Below the pieces are notes generated by a model. It was given only the letters and a program-made list of their open reading frames with translations, ran no database searches and was not told the DNA's origin. A stretch of 6,045 nt of DNA. Source: an uncultured Rhodocyclaceae bacterium (GTDB taxonomy: Bacteria > Pseudomonadota > Gammaproteobacteria > Burkholderiales > Rhodocyclaceae). The translations under genes were made by a program, and so were the position numbers. Numbering within the stretch: position 1 is the first letter of the stretch; every line of letters starts with the position of its first letter. Shown in pieces: positions 1 to 6,045 of this stretch. The DNA lies in NCBI GenBank assembly GCA_937892345.1, contig CALAGF010000166.1:1-6045 (forward strand), read 5' to 3'.

Positions 1-18
1 CGTGTGCTCTTCCGATCT
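1..18 (+). other. Untrimmed Illumina adapter sequence (artefact)
   Basis: The first 18 bases, CGTGTGCTCTTCCGATCT, are identical to the 3' end of the Illumina TruSeq read-2 adapter, known from its standard published sequence. Genomic sequence appears to begin at base 19. On the minus strand the open frame of the glycosyltransferase runs directly into the adapter and would gain the false residues PDRKST at its C-terminus. On the plus strand, short reading frames that start inside these bases are likewise artefacts. The adapter at the very edge indicates that base 1 is a contig end assembled from a read that was not trimmed. Confidence 0.97.
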
Positions 19-1064
19 GGGATGGCAAAGCGCTTGCCTGCGGCCAGCGCGTCCTGCCGCGCCTGGACGGCAAGCCTTGCCGCCAATTCGGGTTCGGCCA
101 TCAACTTGCCAAGCGCCGCCGCAAGTGCGGCCGCATCCTTGGGCGGCACAACCAGCGCCGAAACGTCCTGCGTCACCGCCTCGGTAATCGCACCGACGGG
201 CGTGGTGACGATGGGCAATTGCGAGAGCATCGCCTGCAAGATGGCCTGCGGCACACCTTCGTTGGCATAAGACGGCAGACAGAAAAGGTCCAGCGCCCGC
301 ATCCATTGCTCGGGCTTGTCCTGCTGGCCGACCAGCGTGACGCGCCCGCACAGGCCCAGTACATCCACTTTGTCCTCAATCGGCTGCCGCATCGGCCCCT
401 CGCCCACAATCACCAGCTGCCATGCCGGCGCATTCAGGGCGGCAAAGGCCTCAAGCAGGAAAAGATGCCCCTTCCAGCTACGCAGAGTGGCCACAATGCC
501 CAAAATACGGGCGTCGACCGCAAGACCGAGCGCGGCGCAGACAGCCGCCTTGTCGCCCGGCTGGAAACGCTGGGGATCAATGCCAGTCGGCACCGAGGTA
601 ATTTGCGCTGCCGGATAGCCGTTATCGCGAATCAGTTGCTGACGCAGCGACTCACCGGTGGTCACGATGTGGCGGGTCGCGCGGGTGTAGAGCCAACGGG
701 TCGTCACGTTATCTGGAATGGCTGCCGAAATGTGCCGGGTGCGTACCAGCGGCGGCGCACCGTTCATCGTGCGACAGGCAATCGCCGCCAACCAGGTATC
801 GGTGGAACTGTGGGTATTGAGGATGTCGACCGGATTGGCCTGCAACCAGCGACGCAGGGCCATTGCGCCCTTCAGGCGCTTCTTGCCGATTGGCAAGGCC
901 ACCACCGGCACGCCCCGACGCGGTGCCTCTTCAAAAATACGCGACTCGGGCGGGCAGATCAGGGTCACGTCGTGCCCCCGGTCGATCATGCCGCGGGACT
1001 CTTCCAGAATACGAATTTCCTGGCCGCCCCAGCCGCACGAGGCTTCGGTATGGACGATTTTCAT
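19..1064 (-). CDS. GT4 family glycosyltransferase, probable LPS core assembly (3' end missing)
   Basis: Cytoplasmic retaining glycosyltransferase of the GT-B fold, predicted to add a sugar to the LPS core (role inferred from neighbours; donor and acceptor unknown). 348 codons are visible. The N-terminal acceptor domain starts MKIVHTEASCGWGGQE, with the glycine loop GWGG at residues 11-14. The interdomain VPTGID lies at 158-163, and the donor-binding domain has LRSWKGH at 194-200 (R195 and K198 fit the phosphate-binding Arg/Lys), VGEGP at 220-224, and NEGVPQAILQAM at 268-279. The usual GT4 E-x7-E pair is here E269-x7-Q277, a variant I recall from related enzymes. The start is ATG, overlapping the msbA stop as ATGA, with GGAGG four bases upstream. 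Compared with typical members of about 370-380 residues, only the last 20-30 residues are missing, because the frame runs into sequencing adapter. The truncation is therefore technical. No specific gene symbol can be supported. Confidence 0.9.
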
Positions 1065-2812
1065 GCTGCCTCCGAGAATTGCAGTCGATACAACTGGGAA
1101 TACGCAGCATTGCGCCCCAGCAATTCGGCATGGTGACCCGATTCAACGATCTTGCCATTGGCCAGCACAACGATCAGATCGGCGTTTTCGACAGTCGACA
1201 AGCGATGTGCGATCACCAGCGTCGTACGCCCGGTCATCAGGCGCTCCAAGGCCTCCTGAACAACCCGTTCGGACTCGTTATCCAGTGCCGAGGTCGCCTC
1301 ATCCAGCACCAGGATGGGCGCATTCTTGAGAATGGCACGGGCAATGGCCAGCCGCTGGCGCTGCCCGCCGGAAAGGCGATTGCCGTTTTCGCCAATGACC
1401 GTATTGAATCCTTCGGGCATCGCCTGAATGAAATCGAGCGCATTGGCGGCCCGTGCGGCGGCCTCGATGGCCTCCATCGGCGCAGCACTCATGTCGCCAT
1501 AAGCAATGTTTGCTGCCACCGTGTCATTGAACAGCAGCACATCCTGGCTGACGTAGGCGATATTGCGCCGCAACTCGCGCATCGGCAGGCTCTGCAAATC
1601 GTGGCCATCAAGCAAAACGGCACCGGAGTCAGGATTGTAGAAACGCGGCACCAGCGCCGCCAGCGTCGACTTGCCGCCGCCGGACTGCCCGACCAGCGCC
1701 ACCGTCTTGCCGGCTGGAATATTCAGGGAAACATGCTGCAGCACCTGCTTGTCGGCCCCCGGATAACGGAAGCAGATGTCACGGAACTCAAGATCGCCCC
1801 GAACTACCGCCAAGCCGGACTTGCCCTCATCCACCTCATCCGCCTCATCGAGCAGCTGAAAGACGCTTTCCGCCGCAGCCAGGCCGCGTTGCAAGGGTGC
1901 ATTGACATCAGCCAGATGGCGCAGGGGTGACAACAGCATCAGCATGGCGGTGATGAAGGAGACGAAGCTGCCTACCGTGGAATCTCCGGAAGCGGACTGG
2001 ATGATCGCCACGTAAATCACAATGGCCACCGCCACCGACGCCAGCACATGCACGATCGGCGTCGTGGCGGCAGCGGCGACAGCCTGCCGCATGTTCTGCC
2101 GGCGCACCTCGTTGTTGATCGTGGAAAAGCGTGATGCCTCCTGGCCTTCACCGCCAAACACCTTGAGCACCCGGTTGCAATGCGCAGTTTCCTGCAACAC
2201 CTGAACCATATTGGAAATACTGACTTGAGCGCTGCGGCTGGCCAGCCGCAAACGCCCGGAAAAGGCACGCATGACCAAGGCAATGGCAGGAATCAAAGCC
2301 ACGCAAATCAGCGTCAGCTTCCAGTTCAGCCAGATCAGCCAGGCAAACAGGCCGATCACGGACAGGCCATCCTTGAGCACGGTCACCACGACGCTGGTCG
2401 CAGCCGAGGCCACCCCATTCACGTCATAGGCGATCTTGGTCAGCGGAATGTTGGAGGAATTCGCCTGAAAGTAGCCCAGCGGGAGCCGCACCATCTTGGC
2501 GTACATTTCCGCGCGGATATCGGCGATCACCCGGTTCGAGACCCAGGAAAAGCCGTACGACGAGAGAAAGTTGAAGATCCCCCGAAGAATGAAAATACCG
2601 ACGATGCCCAAGGGAATCAGGATCGGATGCTCCATGCCGCCTTCCGGGACAAAGCCCTTGTCCAGCACCGGCTTCAACATGGCTGGGAACATGGGTTCGG
2701 TCGCGGCGAGGATGGCCGTAGCCAGCAAGGAAAGCGCAATCGCCAGTTTGTAGGGGCGCAGATAACGCAGCAGGCGTGCGTAAAGTTGACGGCTGTTGGG
2801 GTCGCTTTTCAT
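1061..2812 (-). CDS. msbA: Lipid A export ATP-binding/permease protein MsbA
   Basis: Homodimeric inner-membrane ABC exporter half-transporter that flips lipid A-core from the cytoplasmic to the periplasmic leaflet using ATP. At 583 aa it has the usual MsbA length. The membrane domain shows six hydrophobic segments, roughly 22-40, 63-83, 138-158, 162-182, 250-271 and 280-297. The C-terminal nucleotide-binding domain is complete: A-loop Y350, Walker A GQSGGGKST (375-383), Q-loop Q423, signature LSGGQ (480-484), Walker B ILVLDE (500-505) with catalytic E505, D-loop SALD (508-511), and H-loop H536. Nothing essential is missing. The ATG is well fixed because an in-frame TAA lies directly upstream of it. 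The ribosome binding site is weak. It sits between two GT4 glycosyltransferase genes; it overlaps the downstream one by four bases and is 53 bases from the upstream one. Other type I ABC exporters share the motifs, but the LPS-gene context and overall pattern favour MsbA. Confidence 0.95.
   Translation of the reverse strand: MKSDPNSRQLYARLLRYLRPYKLAIALSLLATAILAATEPMFPAMLKPVLDKGFVPEGGMEHPILIPLGIVGIFILRGIFNFLSSYGFSWVSNRVIADIRAEMYAKMVRLPLGYFQANSSNIPLTKIAYDVNGVASAATSVVVTVLKDGLSVIGLFAWLIWLNWKLTLICVALIPAIALVMRAFSGRLRLASRSAQVSISNMVQVLQETAHCNRVLKVFGGEGQEASRFSTINNEVRRQNMRQAVAAAATTPIVHVLASVAVAIVIYVAIIQSASGDSTVGSFVSFITAMLMLLSPLRHLADVNAPLQRGLAAAESVFQLLDEADEVDEGKSGLAVVRGDLEFRDICFRYPGADKQVLQHVSLNIPAGKTVALVGQSGGGKSTLAALVPRFYNPDSGAVLLDGHDLQSLPMRELRRNIAYVSQDVLLFNDTVAANIAYGDMSAAPMEAIEAAARAANALDFIQAMPEGFNTVIGENGNRLSGGQRQRLAIARAILKNAPILVLDEATSALDNESERVVQEALERLMTGRTTLVIAHRLSTVENADLIVVLANGKIVESGHHAELLGRNAAYSQLYRLQFSEAA
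1069..1073 (-). promoter_or_regulatory. Shine-Dalgarno GGAGG for the downstream glycosyltransferase
   Basis: The minus strand reads GGAGG, then CAGC, then the ATG of the partial glycosyltransferase. The site lies inside the last codons of msbA. The strong ribosome binding site together with the ATGA stop/start overlap fixes this start and supports translation coupled to msbA. Confidence 0.75.
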
Positions 2813-2836
2813 TTAAATCAATCAAGTAAGCCCGCG

Positions 2837-2842
2837 ATTATA
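2837..2842 (-). promoter_or_regulatory. Possible -10 element (TATAAT) of an internal msbA promoter
   Basis: The minus strand of the only intergenic spacer carries a perfect TATAAT, 24 bases upstream of the msbA ATG, which would give a short leader. No good -35 hexamer is present 16-18 bases further upstream (GTCGGG at the 17-base spacing), and TG directly abuts the hexamer, so it is not a canonical extended -10. The match stands out in a GC-rich setting, but it could be chance. Confidence 0.3.
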
Positions 2843-2865
2843 CAGTGCACCCGGCCGGCCCCGAC

Positions 2866-4008
2866 TCAGGCGGCCAGTTCCCGGTACAAACTCAACAGGC
2901 GGCCCGCCATGGCGTCCAGGGTCAGGGGCAAGGCCACCTTGCGCGCGGCCTGATGTGCGGCAGTGTTCGCTGCCAGTTCGCACAGGTCATCGAGCGCGCC
3001 ACCCAAGGCCTCAACATCCAGCGGATCGACGACAAATCCGTTCTCCCCCGGGCTGACCCATTCCCGCGCCCCGCAGGCCAGCGAGGTCACCATCGGCAAC
3101 CCACAAGCCAAGGCCTCCAGCGCCGCGTTCGGGCAGGGATCGTACAAAGTGGGCAGGACAAAACCGTCAGCTGCACCATACCAGGGGCGCACGTCCTTGA
3201 GCGGACCGGTGAAACGGACCCGCTGGCTCAGGCCCAATTGATCGGCCAAGGCCTGCATGGCTTTCAGACGGCGATCCGCCCCGACGATCACCAGTTGCGC
3301 ATCCTTGCGCAGCATGCCGGCAAAAGCCCGGAGCAATTGCGGCACCCCTTTGCGCTCAAAGCCGCTACCCACATACAACAGTAGTGGCACGTCTCCGGAA
3401 ACGCCCGCCTGCTGGCGCAGCGTGGCGCGAAATTCCTCGCGCAATCCGGGATGAAACACATTGGTATCCACGCCGTTATAGATCACCTTGAGCTTGCTGC
3501 GGTCGACCCCGTAAAAGGTCGAAATTTCATCCGCCACCATCTGCGAATTGCAGATCACGGTACGCAGGGCCGGATGCTCGAACATCGCCTTTTCCGCCCC
3601 CAGCACGTAGTGGTGATACGGCGACCAGCGCTGCGTCGCCCGCTGCAGCGGGCCGAGGATACGCGCCCGATGGTCGAGCCAGGCAGCATGCACGCCGTCG
3701 CCGGCGCGAAAGATCATGCAGCCGGGAATGCGCTCGTGCGATTGCACGATGTCGTAACCCCCCTGCGCCATTTCCCGCGCAGCCGCCGCCGCAAAACTCC
3801 GGTCACGCGCCGCCCGGCCGCCCCACAGGCGAGAAAACGGGGGATCGCAGGTAATTTGCCGAAAACCTTCGGCGGGCGCACCCGCCCAACTGCGGGTGAT
3901 CAGGGTGACCTCGGCCCCCTCCGCCACCAGCGCGCCCAAGGCACGTTCGACAAAGCGCTCGGCCCCGCCATACGGGTTGTAGCGCTGGCGAACAATGGCA
4001 ACCTTCAC
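2866..4008 (-). CDS. WaaG-like GT4 glycosyltransferase, LPS core
   Basis: Predicted cytoplasmic-face LPS core glycosyltransferase of 380 aa with GT-B fold. The N-terminus MKVAIVRQRYNPYGGAERF carries the GG loop at residues 14-15. FRAGDGVHAAWLDHRAR (100-116), the HHY...AMFE stretch (132-144) and VGSGFERKGV (213-222) resemble WaaG (RfaG), the core glucosyltransferase I. Y178-N179-G180 joins the two domains. The donor-site motif is YDPCPNAALEALACGLP (289-305), giving D290-x7-E298 in place of E-x7-E. The frame is open for 149 more codons upstream, but the chosen start is GTG at 4008. It overlaps the waaQ stop as GTGA and gives a correct family N-terminus; no clear Shine-Dalgarno precedes it, which fits translational coupling to waaQ. 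The longer upstream extension would be antisense-like sequence within waaQ coding DNA. The sugar donor cannot be told from sequence, so waaG is a family likeness and not a firm name. Confidence 0.88.
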   Translation of the reverse strand: MKVAIVRQRYNPYGGAERFVERALGALVAEGAEVTLITRSWAGAPAEGFRQITCDPPFSRLWGGRAARDRSFAAAAAREMAQGGYDIVQSHERIPGCMIFRAGDGVHAAWLDHRARILGPLQRATQRWSPYHHYVLGAEKAMFEHPALRTVICNSQMVADEISTFYGVDRSKLKVIYNGVDTNVFHPGLREEFRATLRQQAGVSGDVPLLLYVGSGFERKGVPQLLRAFAGMLRKDAQLVIVGADRRLKAMQALADQLGLSQRVRFTGPLKDVRPWYGAADGFVLPTLYDPCPNAALEALACGLPMVTSLACGAREWVSPGENGFVVDPLDVEALGGALDDLCELAANTAAHQAARKVALPLTLDAMAGRLLSLYRELAA

Positions 4009-5108
4009 GGCGCCAGCAAGGCGTGAACGGCGGCCAGGACCTCGTCGACCGTCACCGCTTCCAGACAATCGCTGACCTTGCCGCTGCCGCAGCCGTCCAA
4101 TCCGCACGGCCGACAGGTGTGGCGACTGGTGACAACGCGACTCGGCACGCCCCACGGCCCCCACTGCTTGTCGCCCGAGGGGCCGAAGATGGCCACCACC
4201 GGCGTGCCCACCGCCGCCGCAATATGCATGGGCGCCGAATCCACGCCAATGAACAGCCTGGCCGCCTGCGTCAGCGCCGCCAATTCCTTGAGCGACAACT
4301 CGCCGCACAAACTGGGCACCGGGGTCGGCAACAGGGCTTGAATCTGGTCGATCATCCGGCGTTCGTCCGCACCCGGCGCGCCGGTCAGCACCAGCGCATG
4401 CCCTTCGGCTTGCAACTGCCGGATCAACGCCGCCATGCGCGTCGCCGGCCAGCATTTGAAAAACCAGCGCGACGCGGGATGCACATGAATGAACTGACCG
4501 GGAACCAGCCCCAACGCCGCCAGCTTGTCCGCCACCACTGCATCTGCCGCTGCACCGGGCACCAGCGTCAGGCGGCGCTCATCGGCTGCCGGCTGAATGC
4601 CCAGCCGGCGCAGCGCATCGAGATTGCTCTCGGCCATGTGGCGCAGGGCATGACCGGGCGCCGACTGCAAATGCGTGAAACTCCGCTTCCAGCGCTTGCT
4701 CCGCCCCTTCATCGCCGGCCCCACCGACCAGCGCGGCTTGAGCAGCCGGCACAGCCAGGCCCCCCGCCAGTGCTCGGTGAGATGAATCACCAGATCGTAC
4801 TCACGCGCCTGCAAGCGGCGGAACAGCGCCAGTTCGGCCCGCATTTGGCCCAGCGCGCCCAGTTGCTTCCATTTGCGGTCGATCCCGTGCACCTCGGCAA
4901 TCGCCGGGTGGAAAGTCAGCATTTCCGCAGTATCGGCATACACCAGCGCATCGATCTCGGCCTGCGGTGCACGCGCCTTGAGCACGGAAAACACCGGCGA
5001 ACTAAGCAAGACGTCGCCGTGATGGCGCAGCTTGATCACCAGCACCCGCCGGATTTCATCGACGGGAATGGCATCGCGCAAGGGATTGAATTCGTTCATG
5101 GCCGGCAT
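4005..5108 (-). CDS. waaQ: LPS core heptosyltransferase III-type (GT9), WaaQ/RfaQ
   Basis: GT9 ADP-heptose:LPS heptosyltransferase, expected to transfer L-glycero-D-manno-heptose to the inner core at the cytoplasmic face. With the ATG at 5108 it is 367 aa, a normal length. RHHGDVLLSSPVFSVLK starts at residue 28, with the conserved Asp at D32 (general-base position in WaaC-type enzymes). SRWFFKCWP lies at 213-221. The C-terminal donor-binding motif GVDSAPMHIAAAVGTPVVAI begins at 288 and is followed by FGPSGD and WGPWG. These, and the ALVY...HPAI and DRKWK stretches, recall the WaaQ subfamily more than WaaC or WaaF. A cysteine cluster, C332-x2-C335-x4-C340-x7-C348, lies near the end. The start is uncertain: ATG at 5108 follows the phosphatase TAG by one base and has GGG at suitable spacing; ATG at 5099 (MNEF, 364 aa) and TTG at 5117 are alternatives. 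The 3' end overlaps the next gene by four bases. Confidence 0.88.
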   Translation of the reverse strand: MPAMNEFNPLRDAIPVDEIRRVLVIKLRHHGDVLLSSPVFSVLKARAPQAEIDALVYADTAEMLTFHPAIAEVHGIDRKWKQLGALGQMRAELALFRRLQAREYDLVIHLTEHWRGAWLCRLLKPRWSVGPAMKGRSKRWKRSFTHLQSAPGHALRHMAESNLDALRRLGIQPAADERRLTLVPGAAADAVVADKLAALGLVPGQFIHVHPASRWFFKCWPATRMAALIRQLQAEGHALVLTGAPGADERRMIDQIQALLPTPVPSLCGELSLKELAALTQAARLFIGVDSAPMHIAAAVGTPVVAIFGPSGDKQWGPWGVPSRVVTSRHTCRPCGLDGCGSGKVSDCLEAVTVDEVLAAVHALLAP

Positions 5109-5109
5109 T

Positions 5110-5622
5110 CTACCCAAGCCAGTCGATCACCGTCTGCGACGCGTAAGGAATGTCGATGGCCAGCGACTCGGCAAGGCTCAAGCCGCGCTGCCGCGCCAGC
5201 AGCAGCCGGATCACCCCGGCATGCGTCACCAGCACCGCCTCGGGCACGCGCAAACCGGCCACAAAAGCCAGCACCCGCGCCTCCAGCTGGCTTGGCGACT
5301 CGCCCCCCGGCGGCGCATAGCCCGCCAAATCGGCCGCCCAGGCATCCAGCTCGGGGCGCGGAATCTCGTCCCACGGTCGACCTTCCCAGGCACCGAAATT
5401 CAGTTCCATCAAACGCGCATCGGTCACTGGCGCCGCCGACAGGCAACGCGCCAGCGCAAGACAACGCCCCAAGGGACTGGAAAACACCGGCGCCTCCGGC
5501 GGCAACACAGCCCGTAATCGCTCGCCCGCAGCCGCCGGATTTTCTGCCTCGATATCCCGTTGACCGTAACAAACCCCCGGCGCAATCAAGGGCCGGGGAT
5601 GGCGGATCAAATGCAGGATCAT
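5110..5622 (-). CDS. Histidine phosphatase family protein (CobC/alpha-ribazole phosphatase-like)
   Basis: Small cytoplasmic phosphatase (170 aa) of the phosphoglycerate mutase-like superfamily, acting through a phosphohistidine. The catalytic set is visible: R7-H8 in LIRHPRP (phospho-acceptor H8), R53 in SSPLGRCLALA, E73 in LMELNFGAWEG, and second histidine H134 in VTHAGVIR. GVCYGQRDI (16-24) is typical of CobC-like members, which remove the 5' phosphate of alpha-ribazole phosphate in cobalamin synthesis. However, no cobalamin gene is visible, and the next gene is waaQ, one base away. The RHP start of the motif replaces the commoner RHG, a variation I recall from CobC-like proteins. The ATG overlaps the stop of the upstream membrane-protein gene as ATGA, which supports this start over the longer open frame reaching 5733. 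Substrate is undetermined; a phosphorylated LPS-core or nucleotide-sugar substrate is possible but unsupported. Confidence 0.85.
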   Translation of the reverse strand: MILHLIRHPRPLIAPGVCYGQRDIEAENPAAAGERLRAVLPPEAPVFSSPLGRCLALARCLSAAPVTDARLMELNFGAWEGRPWDEIPRPELDAWAADLAGYAPPGGESPSQLEARVLAFVAGLRVPEAVLVTHAGVIRLLLARQRGLSLAESLAIDIPYASQTVIDWLG

Positions 5623-6045
5623 CCCGCCAGCAGCCCGCCCGCCGCCGCAATCGCGATGGTGAGGGTCCCCAAGCCCAGATTGACCACCACCAGCCGCCGA
5701 ATGCCATCCAGCGCCACCGCAGCCGCCGGCCATGCGCTCTCTTCAACGGCTGCGGTCAACCGGGGAAAAAGTCGAAAATAGATCACCGCAAAAATCAGGC
5801 TCATCAGCAATCCGGTGGTCGCCATCGCATGCCAATGGGCCGGCGCCTGCGCGAAACCGGTCATCCCCAGCCGGGAAAAACCGGTCATCAGAATCAGCAC
5901 CAGCGCCAACAACACCGCCTTGAAAAATCGCCCCAGCACCGCCGCCATCAGCGGCAAGCGCTGCGCCGGCGGCAACAGCGCCACCGCCACCGGGCGCAGG
6001 CAGAAATGCGCGAAAAACATCCCGCCCACCCAAACCACCACACCG
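5619..6045 (-). CDS. CopD-family-like integral membrane protein (5' end missing)
   Basis: The visible 141 residues form a small hydrophobic inner-membrane protein. The frame is open to the right edge and begins ...GVVVWVGGMFFAHFCLRP. That pattern normally follows a first helix of about 20 residues, so the true start is probably just outside the window. A GTG at 6041 is in frame but would leave a truncated first helix. Further hydrophobic segments are FKAVLLALVLILMTGF, the one around TTGLLMSLIFAVIYF, and RRLVVVNLGLGTLTIAIAAAG near the C-terminus, suggesting about four membrane passes. WVGGMFFAHFCLRP and YFRLFPRL fit the CopD-like family (PF05425-type, often named copper resistance D), but this is by recollection of family style. 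A role in copper handling is not shown here: no CopC or other metal gene is visible. The stop overlaps the phosphatase start as ATGA, so the two are likely co-translated. Confidence 0.75.
   Translation of the reverse strand, partial: GVVVWVGGMFFAHFCLRPVAVALLPPAQRLPLMAAVLGRFFKAVLLALVLILMTGFSRLGMTGFAQAPAHWHAMATTGLLMSLIFAVIYFRLFPRLTAAVEESAWPAAAVALDGIRRLVVVNLGLGTLTIAIAAAGGLLAG

Noticed and set aside
219..1136. Plus-strand open frame of 305 codons opposite the partial glycosyltransferase
   Set aside because: It runs antisense to a gene with clear GT4 motifs. The translation is rich in Arg, His and Gln with no recognisable domain, as expected for a mirror frame in GC-rich DNA.
863..1930. Plus-strand open frame of 355 codons opposite the msbA ATPase domain and the next gene's start
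   Set aside because: It spans two coding genes on the other strand, and its composition is that of an antisense shadow; no motif or ribosome binding site supports it.
2851..2875. GC-rich inverted repeats (CCGGCCGGCC and GGCCG/CGGCC arms) near the end of the WaaG-like gene as a terminator
   Set aside because: The palindrome has no loop, the alternative arms overlap the stop codon, and no T-run follows on the minus strand, so an intrinsic terminator is not supported.
2180..2953. Plus-strand open frame of 257 codons opposite the msbA membrane domain
   Set aside because: The polar, His/Gln-rich translation is the complement of hydrophobic MsbA codons and crosses the intergenic spacer; it is a shadow.
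4009..4455. N-terminal extension of the WaaG-like gene up to 4455
   Set aside because: The extra 149 codons lie inside waaQ in another frame and show no domain. The family N-terminus MKVAIV begins at the GTG at 4008.
5854..5889. 12-base direct repeat AAACCGGTCATC, 24 bases apart
   Set aside because: It lies in frame in the membrane-protein gene and encodes the repeated MTGF in MTGFSRLGMTGF. Two short copies are explained by local coding sequence and give no sign of a mobile or regulatory element.

Overview
The window reads as a compact, GC-rich, single-strand gene block from a Gram-negative bacterium, most likely a betaproteobacterium. Rhodocyclales-like is my guess from the protein style and gene neighbourhood, not a demonstrated assignment. 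All six recognisable genes lie on the minus strand, so the order of transcription runs from the right end of the window to the left end.

In transcription order: (1) a CopD-family-like inner-membrane protein, cut at its 5' end by the right edge (5619-6045); (2) a small histidine phosphatase of the CobC / alpha-ribazole phosphatase style (5110-5622); (3) a GT9 heptosyltransferase of the WaaQ/RfaQ type (4005-5108); (4) a GT4 glycosyltransferase resembling WaaG (2866-4008, GTG start); (5) the lipid A-core flippase MsbA (1061-2812); (6) a second GT4 glycosyltransferase, cut at its 3' end by the left edge (19-1064). Genes 1/2, 3/4 and 5/6 are joined by 4-base start/stop overlaps (ATGA, GTGA, ATGA) and genes 2/3 are separated by one base. 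Only one real spacer exists (2813-2865, 53 bases). It carries a perfect TATAAT on the minus strand and may hold an internal promoter for msbA.

Functionally, genes 3-6 form a lipopolysaccharide core-oligosaccharide assembly and export unit. Cytoplasmic glycosyltransferases build the inner core on lipid A, and MsbA flips the finished core-lipid A across the inner membrane. The membrane protein and the phosphatase upstream are tightly coupled to the cluster but have no proven role in it.

Bases 1-18 are not genomic. They match exactly the 3' end of the Illumina TruSeq read-2 adapter, so the left edge is an untrimmed contig end and the last gene is broken by assembly, not by biology. I found no tRNA, rRNA, CRISPR array, insertion sequence or clear terminator, and no gene-free stretch over 300 bases. 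I see no convincing undescribed system; the points worth a second look are listed as findings.
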